Shown piece by piece: positions 43,526 through 52,418 of a stretch of 64,000 nucleotides of DNA. The position numbers were made by a program, and so were the translations under genes. Each line of letters begins with the position of its first letter. The first letter of the stretch is position 1. The notes below the pieces were generated by a model that saw only the letters and a list, made by a program, of their open reading frames with translations, did not search any database and was not told the DNA's origin. Source of the DNA: Streptomyces sp. T39 (lineage in GTDB: Bacteria; Actinomycetota; Actinomycetes; Streptomycetales; Streptomycetaceae); contig NZ_RDBP01000059.1 in assembly GCF_008042045.1 (NCBI RefSeq), positions 27,061 to 91,060 of the forward strand, read 5' to 3'.

Positions 43526-44500
43526 ATGGCTGAGCTTCCTCCCCCGATCACGCCTTACCTCGAACCGGCTGCGAAGGAGTTGTGCGAGGCGACCGATCCT
43601 CATCCGCGGATCTACGAGGTCCCGCCGGAGAAGGGTCGTGACATCCTGCTGAGCCTGCAGGTCGACCCGAGCGTGCCCAAGCCGGAGGTCGACGAGGAGT
43701 GGGTGGAGGTGGACGCGGGTGAGTGGGGCACCGTCCGGACCCGCATCATCCGCCCCAAGGGAGCGACCGGGCCGCTGCCGGTGGTCTTCTACATCCACGG
43801 TGCCGGCTGGGTCTTCGGCGACGACAGGACCCACGACCGGCTCTTCCGCGAACTCGCGGTCGGAGCGGGCGCCGCGGGTGTCTTCCCGGTCTACGACCGG
43901 GCGCCGGAGGCGAAGTACCCCACCCAGGTCGAGCAGAACTACGCGGTGGGCCAGTGGGTCCTGCAGCACGGCGCGGAACACGGTCTGGACACCTCACGCA
44001 TCGCCGTGACCGGAGAGTCGGTCGGAGGCTGCATGTCCACGGTGTTCGCGCTGATGAACAAGGAACGCGGCGGCATCGACCTCAAGGCCCAGTGCCTGCT
44101 CTACCCGGTGGCCAACGCCGACTTCGACACCCCGTCCTACCTGCAGTTCGCCGAGGGCTACTACCTCACCCGCGACGGCATGAAGTGGTTCTGGGACGCC
44201 TACACCACCGACCCCGCCCAGCGCGCCGAACACCACGCCTCACCCCTGCGGGCCACCCTCGACCAGCTCAAGGGCCTCCCCAGGACCCTGGTCATCACCG
44301 ACGAGGCCGACGTCCTGCGCGACGAGGGCGAGCAGTACGCCAACAAGCTCCGCGAAGCCGGCGTCGACGTCACCTCCGTCCGCGTCGCCGGCATGGTCCA
44401 CGACTTCCTCCTCCTCGACAGCCTCCGCGACACCCGCGCCGCCAACGTGGCACGCAAACTCGCCGTCGACTTCCTCCACACCGCACTCCACGACAGCTGA
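43526..44500 (+). CDS. alpha/beta hydrolase, HSL (lipase/esterase) family
   Basis: 324 aa from ATG 43526 (GGAG upstream). Oxyanion motif HGAGWVFGDD near residue 92, nucleophile elbow VTGESVGGCMS near 168, then DEADVLRDEGEQYANKL with the acid and VHDFLLLDSL with the histidine near 295. This is the hormone-sensitive-lipase group; it cleaves carboxylic esters or lactones. It lies between catabolic operons and is followed by a hairpin terminator. Confidence 0.92.
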   Translation: MAELPPPITPYLEPAAKELCEATDPHPRIYEVPPEKGRDILLSLQVDPSVPKPEVDEEWVEVDAGEWGTVRTRIIRPKGATGPLPVVFYIHGAGWVFGDDRTHDRLFRELAVGAGAAGVFPVYDRAPEAKYPTQVEQNYAVGQWVLQHGAEHGLDTSRIAVTGESVGGCMSTVFALMNKERGGIDLKAQCLLYPVANADFDTPSYLQFAEGYYLTRDGMKWFWDAYTTDPAQRAEHHASPLRATLDQLKGLPRTLVITDEADVLRDEGEQYANKLREAGVDVTSVRVAGMVHDFLLLDSLRDTRAANVARKLAVDFLHTALHDS

Positions 44501-44534
44501 CACACCGCGCCTCTCCCCGCACGAACGAAGGAAG

Positions 44535-44573
44535 CCGGGCCCGCCGGCGCCATCACGGCGTCGGCGGGCCCGG
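44535..44573. terminator. hairpin after the HSL hydrolase gene
   Basis: CCGGGCCCGCCGGCGCC pairs with GGCGTCGGCGGGCCCGG around ATCAC, with one mismatch. It lies 35 bases after the hydrolase stop. Confidence 0.75.
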
Positions 44574-44783
44574 ACCGTTCCCCGCGGAGCCGCCCGGAGG
44601 CCGGCTGCCGGGCCTGGCGGCCGTCACCGGGACGTGCACGGCAGCGGTCGCGCCCACCCGATCGAGACTCCTCCGTGGGCCGCCTCTCCGACCCGTACCG
44701 ACCACGTCGACGTCACCTTCCGCAGTTCCGTGACTCCTGTTGCGGTGGTCTTCGAATCCGTGTGCGACCTACCCCACACTCCT

Positions 44784-44833
44784 CGATGTTTACGGCGATT
44801 ACATCGTGCTCTAATGTGAGTAGTGCATACATC
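44784..44833. promoter_or_regulatory. two ATGT-N11-ACAT operators, sites B1 and B2
   Basis: B1 (44784-44806) has perfect arms CGATGT and ACATCG. B2 (44812-44833) has ATGT at 44814 and ACAT at 44829 and matches site A closely in reverse. The ATGT-to-ACAT offset is 15 in both. They lie 30-80 bases upstream of the old yellow enzyme start. Confidence 0.7.
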
Positions 44834-44863
44834 GTGAGTGATCGAGATGGAAGAGGGGATCGG

Positions 44864-46111
44864 ATGACGAGCGAGCTGTTCTCGCCGCTGACCCTGCGCT
44901 CCGGGCAGGTACTGAAGAACCGGATCGCGAAGGCGGCCATGGAGGAGAACATGGCCGGCGAAGGCCAGCTCCCCGACTGGCGGCTGCTGTCGTTGTACCA
45001 GCACTGGGCCACAGGGGGCACCGGTCTGCTGATCACCGGCAACGTGATGGTCCACGCCGAGGCACTCACAGGGCCGGCCGGCGTCGTCCTCGACGAACAC
45101 GCCCCGCTGGAGCCGTTCGCCGACTGGGCGAAGGCGGGCAAGTCCGGTGGCGGTGCGATCTGGATGCAGATCAACCACCCCGGCCGGCAGGTCGCCTCCG
45201 ACATGCCCGGCGTCGTCTGGGGCCCCACGGACATCGGCGTCAGCCTGGGCAAGCACAGCAGCCGCTTCGGCAAGCCCGTCGCCATGACCCCCCAGCAGAT
45301 CCAGGACACCGTGGCGCGGTACGCGGTCACCGCGCGACGAGCCGAGGAAGCCGGCTTCGACGGGGTCGAGGTCCACGCCGCGCACGGCTACTTGCTGTCG
45401 CAGTTCCTCTCCCCACTCGTCAACAAGCGCACCGACCAGTGGGGCGGCTCGCTGGAGAACAGGGCCAGAATGCTGCTGGACATCGTCCGCGCCGTCCGCG
45501 CCGCCGTCTCGCCTTCCTTCGCGGTCGCGGTGAAGCTCAACTCCGCCGACTTCCAGCGCGGAGGCTTCGGCGCCGACGACGCCCGCCAGGTGATCGAGAT
45601 GCTCGACCCCCTCGGCGTCGACCTGGTCGAACTCTCCGGCGGCAGCTACGAAAGCCCCGCCATGACCGGCCGCCCCGCCGACGATCGAACCCAGGCCCGC
45701 GAAGCGTACTTCCTCGACCTCGCCGAGGACCTCGTCAGCACCAGCCCGCTGCCCCTCATGCTCACCGGCGGCATCACCCGCCGCGAGACCGCGGAGAAGG
45801 TCCTCGGCAGCGGCGTCTCGGTGCTCGGCATGGGCACCGCGCTCGCCATCACCCCGGACCTCCCCGAGCGCTGGCGCCAGGGACGCGAGGCCGGCCCCAC
45901 CATGCGGCCGGTCACCTGGTCCGACAAGGCCCTCGCCGCCGCCGCCAGCATGGCCCAGGTGCGCCACCAGTTGCGCCGCCTGGCCCACGGACGCGTCACC
46001 AGGCCCGGCACCCATCCGGCGATCGCCCTCATATCCGAACGCCGCAAGCAGCAGCGCGCCCTGCGGACCTACCGCGCCTGGCTGGCCAAGCCCCGAGCCA
46101 CCAAGGCCTGA
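44864..46111 (+). CDS. NADH:flavin oxidoreductase (old yellow enzyme family)
   Basis: 415 aa from ATG 44864 (GAAGAGGGG upstream). FMN-dependent TIM barrel: FSPLTLRSGQVLKNRIAKAA at the start, MQINHPGRQ (FMN binding), GFDGVEVHAAHGYLLSQFLS with the catalytic His pair, then NKRTDQWGGSLENRARMLLD and LMLTGGITRRETAEKVL. It reduces activated C=C bonds of enones or similar. Two copies of the shared operator lie just upstream. A decayed paralogue lies at 49150-49540. Confidence 0.93.
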   Translation: MTSELFSPLTLRSGQVLKNRIAKAAMEENMAGEGQLPDWRLLSLYQHWATGGTGLLITGNVMVHAEALTGPAGVVLDEHAPLEPFADWAKAGKSGGGAIWMQINHPGRQVASDMPGVVWGPTDIGVSLGKHSSRFGKPVAMTPQQIQDTVARYAVTARRAEEAGFDGVEVHAAHGYLLSQFLSPLVNKRTDQWGGSLENRARMLLDIVRAVRAAVSPSFAVAVKLNSADFQRGGFGADDARQVIEMLDPLGVDLVELSGGSYESPAMTGRPADDRTQAREAYFLDLAEDLVSTSPLPLMLTGGITRRETAEKVLGSGVSVLGMGTALAITPDLPERWRQGREAGPTMRPVTWSDKALAAAASMAQVRHQLRRLAHGRVTRPGTHPAIALISERRKQQRALRTYRAWLAKPRATKA

Positions 46112-46375
46112 GTTCCCCGCCCCGGACGGCGACGAGGAACTCGCCTCGGAGACCGATGCGTTCGCCGCCCTCAGGAACGAGGCCCTTTTCCGGAGGCAGC
46201 GGTACGCCCCGGGCCGACCCTGCCGCGCGCGGCCTCGTCCGCGGCAGTCCGCCGGACGCTCCGGAAGCCAGGCTCCGCGGCCCGCCCTTCCTTCCCGCTG
46301 CAGGCGTCCCGTCCGGGTATGGCGCACCCCCGTTTCATCTCGGTTGCCGAGGTCACGTCCACCATCCCGCACATC
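46112..46375. other. gap without a recognisable gene
   Basis: About 260 bases between the old yellow enzyme and the operators of the decarboxylase operon. One frame begins FPAPDGDEELASETDAFAAL but has no known family. Confidence 0.3.
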
Positions 46376-46430
46376 ATTGTTGACGGTGCTCACATTGCCC
46401 CTTACAGTCATGTGTACACCGCTTACATGA
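46376..46430. promoter_or_regulatory. two ATGT-N11-ACAT operators, sites C1 and C2
   Basis: C2 (46409-46430) reads CATGTGTACACCGCTTACAT. C1 (46376-46397) has TTGT in place of ATGT, then CACATT, at the same 15-base offset. They are placed directly upstream of the acetoacetate-decarboxylase-like gene. Confidence 0.7.
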
Positions 46431-46448
46431 GAATGAGGAGCTCCCACC

Positions 46449-47369
46449 ATGTCTTCCACGCAGAAGGACTACGTCAAGGTCGACCTGGGCGGCCGTGAGG
46501 TCGCGGTCCCCAAGGACGGCCTGTACGACCGCTACCGGATGAACCCCGACCTCGACGAGATCGCCCGCGACCCCCGCGTCAGCGGCGTGGACTTCTTCCG
46601 CCGGCTGCCCAAGATCAAGGTCGACTCCCCGATCGGCTCGACGCTCACGCCGAACTTCTACTACACGATGTCCACCGCCCGGCTCACCATGGTCGCGCCG
46701 TCCCGGGCGATCCGCGCCCGTCTGCCCGAGGAGCTCTCGCCCCTGGAGATCGTGCCCGGCCTCGGCCTGGTCTCGGTGATGTTCTTCCGGTACGACGTGT
46801 GCGACATCGACTTCTACACCGAGGCCGCCGTCGGTATCGCGGTCAAGCCCGCACGGCACGGGAAGCTCGGCTTCTTCGACCTCGTCTCCGGCCTGAAGAA
46901 CGAGCACCTCGACTCCCACGTGCTGTCCCTTCCCGTGAACTCGGACATCGCCCAGGTCCGCGGTCACGACGGCTACGGCTTCCCCAAGTGGGTCACCGGG
47001 CTCGACGTCGACATCAACGACCTCCGGACGACGGCCCGCGTGGCCAACGACGCCGGCGGCGTCGACGTGTCGCTCCTGGCTGACACCCCGGCGCAGCGGG
47101 CCTACCCGAGCGGTGAGCGCGTCAGCTCGCTCACCTCGTACACGACGATCAACGGCGCGTGGCACGCCACGCTGAACCAGACCAACGTGCTGAACGCCGG
47201 CACGACGCGCAGCACCGGCGGCGTCGCCCTCCAGCTCGGTGAGGGTCGCCTGTCCGACGACCTGCGCTCGCTCAAGCCGAAGAAGACCGTCCAGTTCGAC
47301 GTCATGACCGAGGGCCAGGCCGCCCTCCACATGCCGGTGCCCACCTCGGTCCGGAGCCGGAACAAGTAG
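46449..47369 (+). CDS. acetoacetate decarboxylase-like protein
   Basis: 306 aa; GAGGAG lies upstream of the ATG. It has the ADC-superfamily plan: a beta-cone with MVAPSRAIRARLPEELSPLE, MFFRYDVCDIDFYTEAAVGI and a conserved VRGHDGYGFPKWVTGLDVD (like GYPK in acetoacetate decarboxylase). Several lysines are candidates for the Schiff-base residue; none can be fixed. It probably acts on a keto acid or a related carbonyl compound. It forms an operon with the succinate-semialdehyde dehydrogenase 23 bases on, under two copies of the shared operator. Confidence 0.8.
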   Translation: MSSTQKDYVKVDLGGREVAVPKDGLYDRYRMNPDLDEIARDPRVSGVDFFRRLPKIKVDSPIGSTLTPNFYYTMSTARLTMVAPSRAIRARLPEELSPLEIVPGLGLVSVMFFRYDVCDIDFYTEAAVGIAVKPARHGKLGFFDLVSGLKNEHLDSHVLSLPVNSDIAQVRGHDGYGFPKWVTGLDVDINDLRTTARVANDAGGVDVSLLADTPAQRAYPSGERVSSLTSYTTINGAWHATLNQTNVLNAGTTRSTGGVALQLGEGRLSDDLRSLKPKKTVQFDVMTEGQAALHMPVPTSVRSRNK

Positions 47370-47392
47370 CAGCACGGAGCAAGGAGTCCGCC

Positions 47393-48991
47393 ATGGTCAC
47401 CCATCACGCCAGCCGCCCCACGTCCGCCCGCAGCCCGGGCCTGCCCGCGTCCATCACCACGTCCCTGCTCAAGCAGCTGACCGCGCGGGTGTCGGCCGCG
47501 CCGGATGCGGCGCGGGTCACCACCAACGCCCCCTACACCGGGGTGCCTCTGGCCGACTTCCCCGTCTCCACCCCGGAAGACGTCGAGGCCGCGTTCGGGC
47601 GGGCCCGGATCGCACAGAAGTCGTGGGCCGCCACGCCGATCGCGGAGCGCAAGCGGATCCTGCTGCGCTACCACGACCTCGTCCTGGCCCGGCAGGACGA
47701 GGCGCTGGACCTGATGCAGGCCGAGAACGGCAAGACCCGCCGCGACGCCTACCTCGAGGTCGTCGACATCGGCATCGTCTCGCGCTACTACGCCCGCAAC
47801 GCGGACAAGTACCTCGGCCCCAAGCGGCGCCGCGGTGCGATCCCGCTGCTGACGCACACGACCGAGCTGCGCCACCCCAAGGGCGTCGTCACCGTCATCT
47901 CGCCCTGGAACTACCCGCTGAGCATGGCCGCCAGCGACACCATCGCCGCACTGATGGCCGGCAACGCGGTCGTGCAGAAGCCCGACACCCAGACCGCGCT
48001 CACCGCCCTGTGGTCCATGAACCTCATGTACGAGGCGGGTCTGCCGGCCGACGTGTGGCAGATGGTGATCGGGCGGGGCGGCTCCATCGGCGGTGCGCTG
48101 ATGGACAACGCCGACTACATGATGTTCACCGGCTCCACCGCCACCGGCCGCCGGATCGCGAGCGACGCCGGCAAGCGCCTGATCGGCGCGTCCCTCGAAC
48201 TCGGCGGCAAGAACGCCATGATCGTCCTGGACGACGCCGACATCGAGAAGGCCGCCGAAGGCGCCGTCAACGCCTGCTTCCCCTCCGCCGGACAGCTGTG
48301 CGTCTCCATCGAGCGTCTCTACGTGGCCGAGTCCATTCGCGACGCGTTCGTCGCCGCGTTCGTCGCCCGGACCAGGAAGCTCAGGATCGGTGCCGCGTAC
48401 GACTACAGCGTCGACGTCGGCAGCCTCACCACCCCCTCCCAGCTCACGACCGTCACCGAGCACGTCGGCGACGCCGTCGCCAAGGGCGCCACCGTTCTGG
48501 CCGGCGGCAAGGCCCGTCCCGATCTCGGGCCGCTGTTCCACGAGCCGACCATTCTCACGGACGTCACCCCCGACATGACGGTGCACGACCACGAGACCTT
48601 CGGTCCCGTCGTCTCGATCTACTCCTACCGCGACGTCGAGGAGGCGGTCACGATGGCGAACGCGACGACGTACGGCCTCAACGCCAGCGTCTGGTCGCGC
48701 AACGGCGCCCGGGGCCGGGCCGTCGCGGCCCGCGTGCACGCCGGAACCGTCAACGTCAACGAGGCCTTCGCCGCAGCCTGGGGAAGCATCGACGCCCCCA
48801 TGGGCGGCATGGGCGACTCCGGACTCGGCCGCCGCCACGGCGCCGAGGGCATCCTCAAGTACACCGAAGCCCAGACCGTCGCCCACCAGCGCCTCCAGGG
48901 CTTCTATCCGCCGGCCCGCATCGCCCCCGAAACCTGGGCCGGTCTGCTGACCGGTGCGCTCAAGGTGATGAAGGCAGTCGGCATGCGCTGA
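47393..48991 (+). CDS. succinate-semialdehyde dehydrogenase (GabD2-like)
   Basis: 532 aa; AAGGAG precedes the ATG. NAD(P)-dependent aldehyde dehydrogenase; VTVISPWNYPLSMAASDTIA near residue 165, SLELGGKNAMIVLDDAD near 268, and SAGQLCVSIERLY with the catalytic Cys303. Sequence style (ALMAGNAVVQKPDTQTALTA, GIPMGG-like tail SIDAPMGGMGDSGLGRRHG) matches actinobacterial GabD2, which makes succinate from succinic semialdehyde. Second gene of the decarboxylase operon. Confidence 0.92.
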   Translation: MVTHHASRPTSARSPGLPASITTSLLKQLTARVSAAPDAARVTTNAPYTGVPLADFPVSTPEDVEAAFGRARIAQKSWAATPIAERKRILLRYHDLVLARQDEALDLMQAENGKTRRDAYLEVVDIGIVSRYYARNADKYLGPKRRRGAIPLLTHTTELRHPKGVVTVISPWNYPLSMAASDTIAALMAGNAVVQKPDTQTALTALWSMNLMYEAGLPADVWQMVIGRGGSIGGALMDNADYMMFTGSTATGRRIASDAGKRLIGASLELGGKNAMIVLDDADIEKAAEGAVNACFPSAGQLCVSIERLYVAESIRDAFVAAFVARTRKLRIGAAYDYSVDVGSLTTPSQLTTVTEHVGDAVAKGATVLAGGKARPDLGPLFHEPTILTDVTPDMTVHDHETFGPVVSIYSYRDVEEAVTMANATTYGLNASVWSRNGARGRAVAARVHAGTVNVNEAFAAAWGSIDAPMGGMGDSGLGRRHGAEGILKYTEAQTVAHQRLQGFYPPARIAPETWAGLLTGALKVMKAVGMR

Positions 48992-49149
48992 ACCGTGACC
49001 GGTCACGCAGCGTCCGCCCACCCTGCACACAGGCTTCGACCGGTCCGTCATCTCCCCGCCTGTCAGCGACCGACCGGTCGAAGCCGTGGACCAGGCACCA
49101 TCGTGCGGCTCACGTCGACTCGGCCCTCCGCGTCGGGTCAGCCGGACGC

Positions 49150-49540
49150 GGCAGCTGCACAGGGAACGGCGCCGCTTGCGGCGAATTTCGGCGGCCACGG
49201 CGAAGACAGGTGCGACGGCTGCCCGGACGAAGCGGACGATGTCCAGCAGCGTTCCGGCCCTGCTCTCCAGCGAGCCACCTTCAGGGGTGAGCGCTCGTCG
49301 GAGACGGCACCGGCGGGGCGGTCGGCGCTTCGGCGTGGACCGTCACGGCGCCGGTGATCAGCAGACCGGCGGCCCGCGGCGGCCCAGCGCCGGTACAGGG
49401 TGAGTGCCTGTTCGCCGGGGAGCCGGCCTCCGGCAGCCACGTTCACCTCCACGGCCGCCTTCGCCGGCCGGTCCGTACCCGCCCAGGGCGCGGCAGCAGC
49501 GGAGAGAGCAGCTCACCGGCCCTCCCGGTTCTCACTTCCC
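49150..49540 (-). pseudogene. decayed second old yellow enzyme gene
   Basis: Across three minus frames the sequence reads GELLSPLLPRPGRV, DRPAKAAVEVNVAAGG, RLPGEQALTLYRRWAAAG, LLITGAVTVHAEAPTAPAGA, SDERSPLK, then GGSLESRAGTLLDIVR and FVRAAVAPVFAVA. These line up in order with the intact enzyme at 44864 (ELFSPLTLRSGQV, RIAKAAMEENMAGEG, LLITGNVMVHAEALTGPAGV, GGSLENRARMLLDIVRA). Frameshifts and a large deletion of the centre have destroyed it. It diverges from the TetR at 49624, with operators between. Confidence 0.8.
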
Positions 49541-49555
49541 TTTTCGATCGTTTAG

Positions 49556-49605
49556 GATGTATGCACCATTCACATTGTGTCAGGGTGCACGTAGTGGATA
49601 CATCG
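49556..49605. promoter_or_regulatory. ATGT-N11-ACAT operators, sites D1 and D2
   Basis: D1 (49556-49577) reads GATGTATGCACCATTCACAT. D2 (49584-49605) ends GTGGATACATC and has a weaker left arm (GTGC for ATGT). They sit between the TetR start (49624) and the decayed old yellow enzyme, consistent with autoregulation. Confidence 0.65.
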
Positions 49606-49623
49606 GGAGAGCGAGGGTGACCC

Positions 49624-50229
49624 ATGTCACAGAGCAGCACGTATCACCACGGCGACCTGCGTGCCGCCTGCGTACGGGCGGCACGGGAACTGCTGGAGGA
49701 GGACGGCAGTGCCGGCCTGTCGCTGCGCGCGGTCGCCCGTCGTGCCGGAGTCTCGGCCACGGCTCCCTACCGCCACTACGCGGACCGTGAAGCGCTCGTC
49801 TCCGCGGTGGCCGCCGAGGGGTACCGGGAGCTCGCCGAGCACCTGGCGGCAGCTCATCCCGCCCCCTCGACGCCGGACGATCTGGCCGCTGTCGCCGTCG
49901 CCTACGTCCGGTTCGCGCTCGAGCACCCTGCGCTGTTCCGTGCCATGTTCGCCGAGCCCTGCGACCCGACCAGCGAGGAACGCGTCGCCGCGACGCAGGC
50001 CATCTCCGCCTACGTCCGGGGCCTCGTTCGTGACGCTTTCCCCGGCACGGACGACACCGACGCCCTGTCGACCACCGTGTGGGCGCTCGTTCACGGCTTG
50101 GCGTTCCTGCATCTCGACGGCAAGCTCGACACCTCCACTCCGGAAGCCGTCGCCCAGCAGGTCCGCGCCTCCGTGTTCGCACTGTTCACCGCTTCCCCCG
50201 CGATCCGGGCGGCGCCAGCGGCCGGCTGA
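49624..50229 (+). CDS. TetR/WHG-type regulator, candidate master of the ATGT-ACAT regulon
   Basis: 201 aa. HTH: LSLRAVARRAGVSATAPYRH then YADREALVSAVAAEG; the start SSTYHHGDLR and the C-terminal segment ALEHPALFRAMFAEPC are the marks of the WHG (TetR_C_13-like) subgroup. GAGCGAGGG precedes the ATG. Two copies of the shared operator lie immediately upstream, and the neighbouring genes that carry the same motif are its likely targets. The ligand is unknown; substrates or products of the reductases are candidates. Confidence 0.9.
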   Translation: MSQSSTYHHGDLRAACVRAARELLEEDGSAGLSLRAVARRAGVSATAPYRHYADREALVSAVAAEGYRELAEHLAAAHPAPSTPDDLAAVAVAYVRFALEHPALFRAMFAEPCDPTSEERVAATQAISAYVRGLVRDAFPGTDDTDALSTTVWALVHGLAFLHLDGKLDTSTPEAVAQQVRASVFALFTASPAIRAAPAAG

Positions 50230-50293
50230 GGGACAGGAACGGGAACGCTCCTGCCGGGGCAGTCGGCCAGCCGCTCCACCGGTACCGGCCGCG

Positions 50294-50941
50294 TCACCGG
50301 TAGGTGAGCATCCGACGTCGGTCGCCGGCGAAGTGGGCGTGCTCGTTGAAGGTCAGGAGGGTGGTCCCGGATCCGCCCACCACCAGGGTCGTGAGGGATG
50401 CGTTGACGGCCACCCGGTTGAGTGCGACCACTCCTTCGGCGGGCAGTGACAGCAACGCGCCGCACACCGCGGCGATCAGGCCGGCCGAGGTGAACACGAC
50501 GGCATCGCGTCCCCGGCCGAGCGTGGCGGACAGCTCGGCCAGCGCGGTGCGGGCGCCGTCCGCGAACGCGGTCCAGGTTCTCCCCTCAGCGGGCCCGGAG
50601 TCCTCCATCCACGCCGTCAGGGCGTGGTCGAGCAGGTCCTGCACGGACCGCTCCTCGTTGCGGGGCGGGGCGTAGCGGCCCAGCAAGGCGAGGTGGTCGT
50701 ACTCGTTCCAGCGGGCGTCCTGGTGGAGCGATCCCTGGAATCCGGCGGCCTCGGCGGCGATGCGGGCCGTGTCGCGCTGACGGGTGAGGGTGCCGGCGAC
50801 GAGGTACGGGTCGCGCAGTCCGCGGCGGGCGAGTTCACGCCCGACGGCGGAAGCCTGAGCGCGACCGAGGCCGGACAGCACGTCGTAGTCGCCGGCGTCG
50901 GCGGACGCCTGACCATGGCGGACGAGGCAGATGAGTGGCAT
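50294..50941 (-). CDS. histidine phosphatase family protein
   Basis: 215 aa. Catalytic LVRHGQASADAGDYD at residues about 6-20 (RHG), then LVAGTLTRQRDTARIAAEAA, RWNEYDH and VFTSAGLIAAVCGALLSLP in place of the second His region. This branched-superfamily phosphatase is often encoded beside the kinase-like and acyl-CoA dehydrogenase genes and may reverse or complete their reaction. Its start is 17 bases after the phosphotransferase stop, so they form an operon. Confidence 0.9.
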   Translation of the reverse strand: MPLICLVRHGQASADAGDYDVLSGLGRAQASAVGRELARRGLRDPYLVAGTLTRQRDTARIAAEAAGFQGSLHQDARWNEYDHLALLGRYAPPRNEERSVQDLLDHALTAWMEDSGPAEGRTWTAFADGARTALAELSATLGRGRDAVVFTSAGLIAAVCGALLSLPAEGVVALNRVAVNASLTTLVVGGSGTTLLTFNEHAHFAGDRRRMLTYR

Positions 50942-50958
50942 AGGAGGTTTCCGGCCTG

Positions 50959-52029
50959 TCAGCTGCCGCCGGTGCGGCGGATGACGGAGCGGCAGCGGTG
51001 GTCGAGGTAAGTGACGGCCATCCAGAGGTTGCGGAAGGCCTGGTTGCGGGTCTGCTTGTGGTAGTAGCGGTAGTAGATCTGCTGGGCGATCACGGCGAGC
51101 CGGAACAGCCCGAAGACCTCGTAGAAGCGCCAGTTCGCGGCGGACAGGCCCGTGGCGTCGCAGTACCGTTCGACGAGCTCCGCGCGGGTGAGCATGCCGG
51201 GCAGGTGGCTGGGCTGGCGGCGCATCGCCCGGGCCATGCGGCCGTCGTCGGCCTGGACCCAGTAGGCCATGGCGCTGCCGAGGTCCATCAGGGGGTCGCC
51301 CAGGGTGGCCAGTTCCCAGTCGAGAACTCCGGTGACCTGCAGGGTCTTCTCGTCGAGGACGAGGTTGTCCAGGCGCCAGTCGTTGTGGACGACACAGAGG
51401 GCGACATCGTCGGGCTGGTGGTCGGCGAGCCAGGCCGTCACGCGCCGGAAGCCGGGGGTGTTCCAGGTGCGGGCCTGTGCGTAGCGGCGGGTCCAGCCCT
51501 CGACCTGGCGGCGGACGTAGCCCTCTCCCCTGCCGAGGTCGGCGAGCCCGGCCGTCGCGGGGTCGATCCGGTGCAGCTCGGCGAGGGTGTCGACGAAGGC
51601 TTCCGAGAGCGCCCGGGCGCCGCCTGGCGTCAGATTCACGCCGCGCGGGAGTCTGCCACGGAGGATGAGCCCGGGCACTTTGTCCATGACATAGAAGTCG
51701 GCGCCGATGACGCTGGGGTCCTGGCAGAGTGCCCGGACGGTGGGAACGAGCGGGAAGGCGGGCTTCAATGCCTGCTGGATGCGGTATTCGCGGGCCATGT
51801 CGTGCGCGGAGCCGGCCTTCCTGCCCGCCGGCGGGCGCCGCAGGATCAGTTCCGTGCCGAGGTGCGGGTAGCTCAGTTGATAGGTGAGGTTCGATGCGCC
51901 GCCGGTGAACTGGACGACGTCGGGGGCGGGGCCTGTCAGGCCTTCCAGCCGCCCGGTCAGCCAGGCGTGCATACGTTCGACGTCGAATGCGTCCTCGGCG
52001 CGGACATCACCTTGGTCCGTGTCTTTCAT
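50959..52029 (-). CDS. APH-like phosphotransferase, paralogue
   Basis: 356 aa. FTGGASNLTYQLSYP and ELILRRPP form the ATP-binding region; the catalytic loop is CVVHNDWRLDNLVLDE (HND in place of HGD) and the metal-binding segment VLDWELATLGDPLMDLGSAM. Same family as 36167-37270, probably acting on a hydroxyacyl-type substrate. First gene of a two-gene operon with the phosphatase. A TetR operator (52279-52301) and an ATGT-ACAT motif (52396-52418) lie upstream. Confidence 0.9.
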   Translation of the reverse strand: MKDTDQGDVRAEDAFDVERMHAWLTGRLEGLTGPAPDVVQFTGGASNLTYQLSYPHLGTELILRRPPAGRKAGSAHDMAREYRIQQALKPAFPLVPTVRALCQDPSVIGADFYVMDKVPGLILRGRLPRGVNLTPGGARALSEAFVDTLAELHRIDPATAGLADLGRGEGYVRRQVEGWTRRYAQARTWNTPGFRRVTAWLADHQPDDVALCVVHNDWRLDNLVLDEKTLQVTGVLDWELATLGDPLMDLGSAMAYWVQADDGRMARAMRRQPSHLPGMLTRAELVERYCDATGLSAANWRFYEVFGLFRLAVIAQQIYYRYYHKQTRNQAFRNLWMAVTYLDHRCRSVIRRTGGS

Positions 52030-52278
52030 CAGCTCCCCGGTCGAGTCGGCACCACTCGCCCGCTGTGCAGCGGGCGCGGATTCACGCAGCTTGCGGCACC
52101 CGGCCGGTCAGGCTGCGGCGGGAGTCCTCGCCGAGCCCCGGTGCCGGTTCACGGCGTCCTGCGCAGGGGTCGGGGGGCGGGCAGGCGGCCGGGGCCGCTC
52201 GGACACGGCAGGGCGCGCTCGCCCCCGGGGCCACATACCGACCGGTACGGACTCTGAAGTCATGGGCGCCGACCCTAG

Positions 52279-52301
52279 CTTGTTGAGCGATGCTCGACAA
52301 G
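52279..52301. promoter_or_regulatory. operator S1 for the 53.1 kb TetR
   Basis: CTTGTTGAGC-GAT-GCTCGACAAG: nine of ten arm positions pair. 25 of 29 aligned bases match site S2 in front of the TetR gene. It is 250 bases upstream of the phosphotransferase start. Confidence 0.7.
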
Positions 52302-52395
52302 CGGGGGGCGGACGTTCCCTGGACCCCCTGTCCGCCTCCCGCATGCGGTGGACCTGGACGGGCCGCCCGATGTTGACACCGCTCACTCCGCCGAC

Positions 52396-52418
52396 TAATG
52401 TACACGGCGCACACATCA
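52396..52418. promoter_or_regulatory. ATGT-N11-ACAT operator, site E
   Basis: TAATGTACACGGCGCACACA followed by TC; ATGT at 52398 and ACAT at 52413, again a 15-base offset. A weaker half-matching copy lies at 52370-52388. The nearest downstream gene is the phosphotransferase, 370 bases away. Confidence 0.55.

Noticed and set aside
44624..46459. 611-codon minus frame over the old yellow enzyme
   Set aside because: Gly/Ala-rich shadow of the plus-strand enzyme, which has clear FMN-binding motifs.
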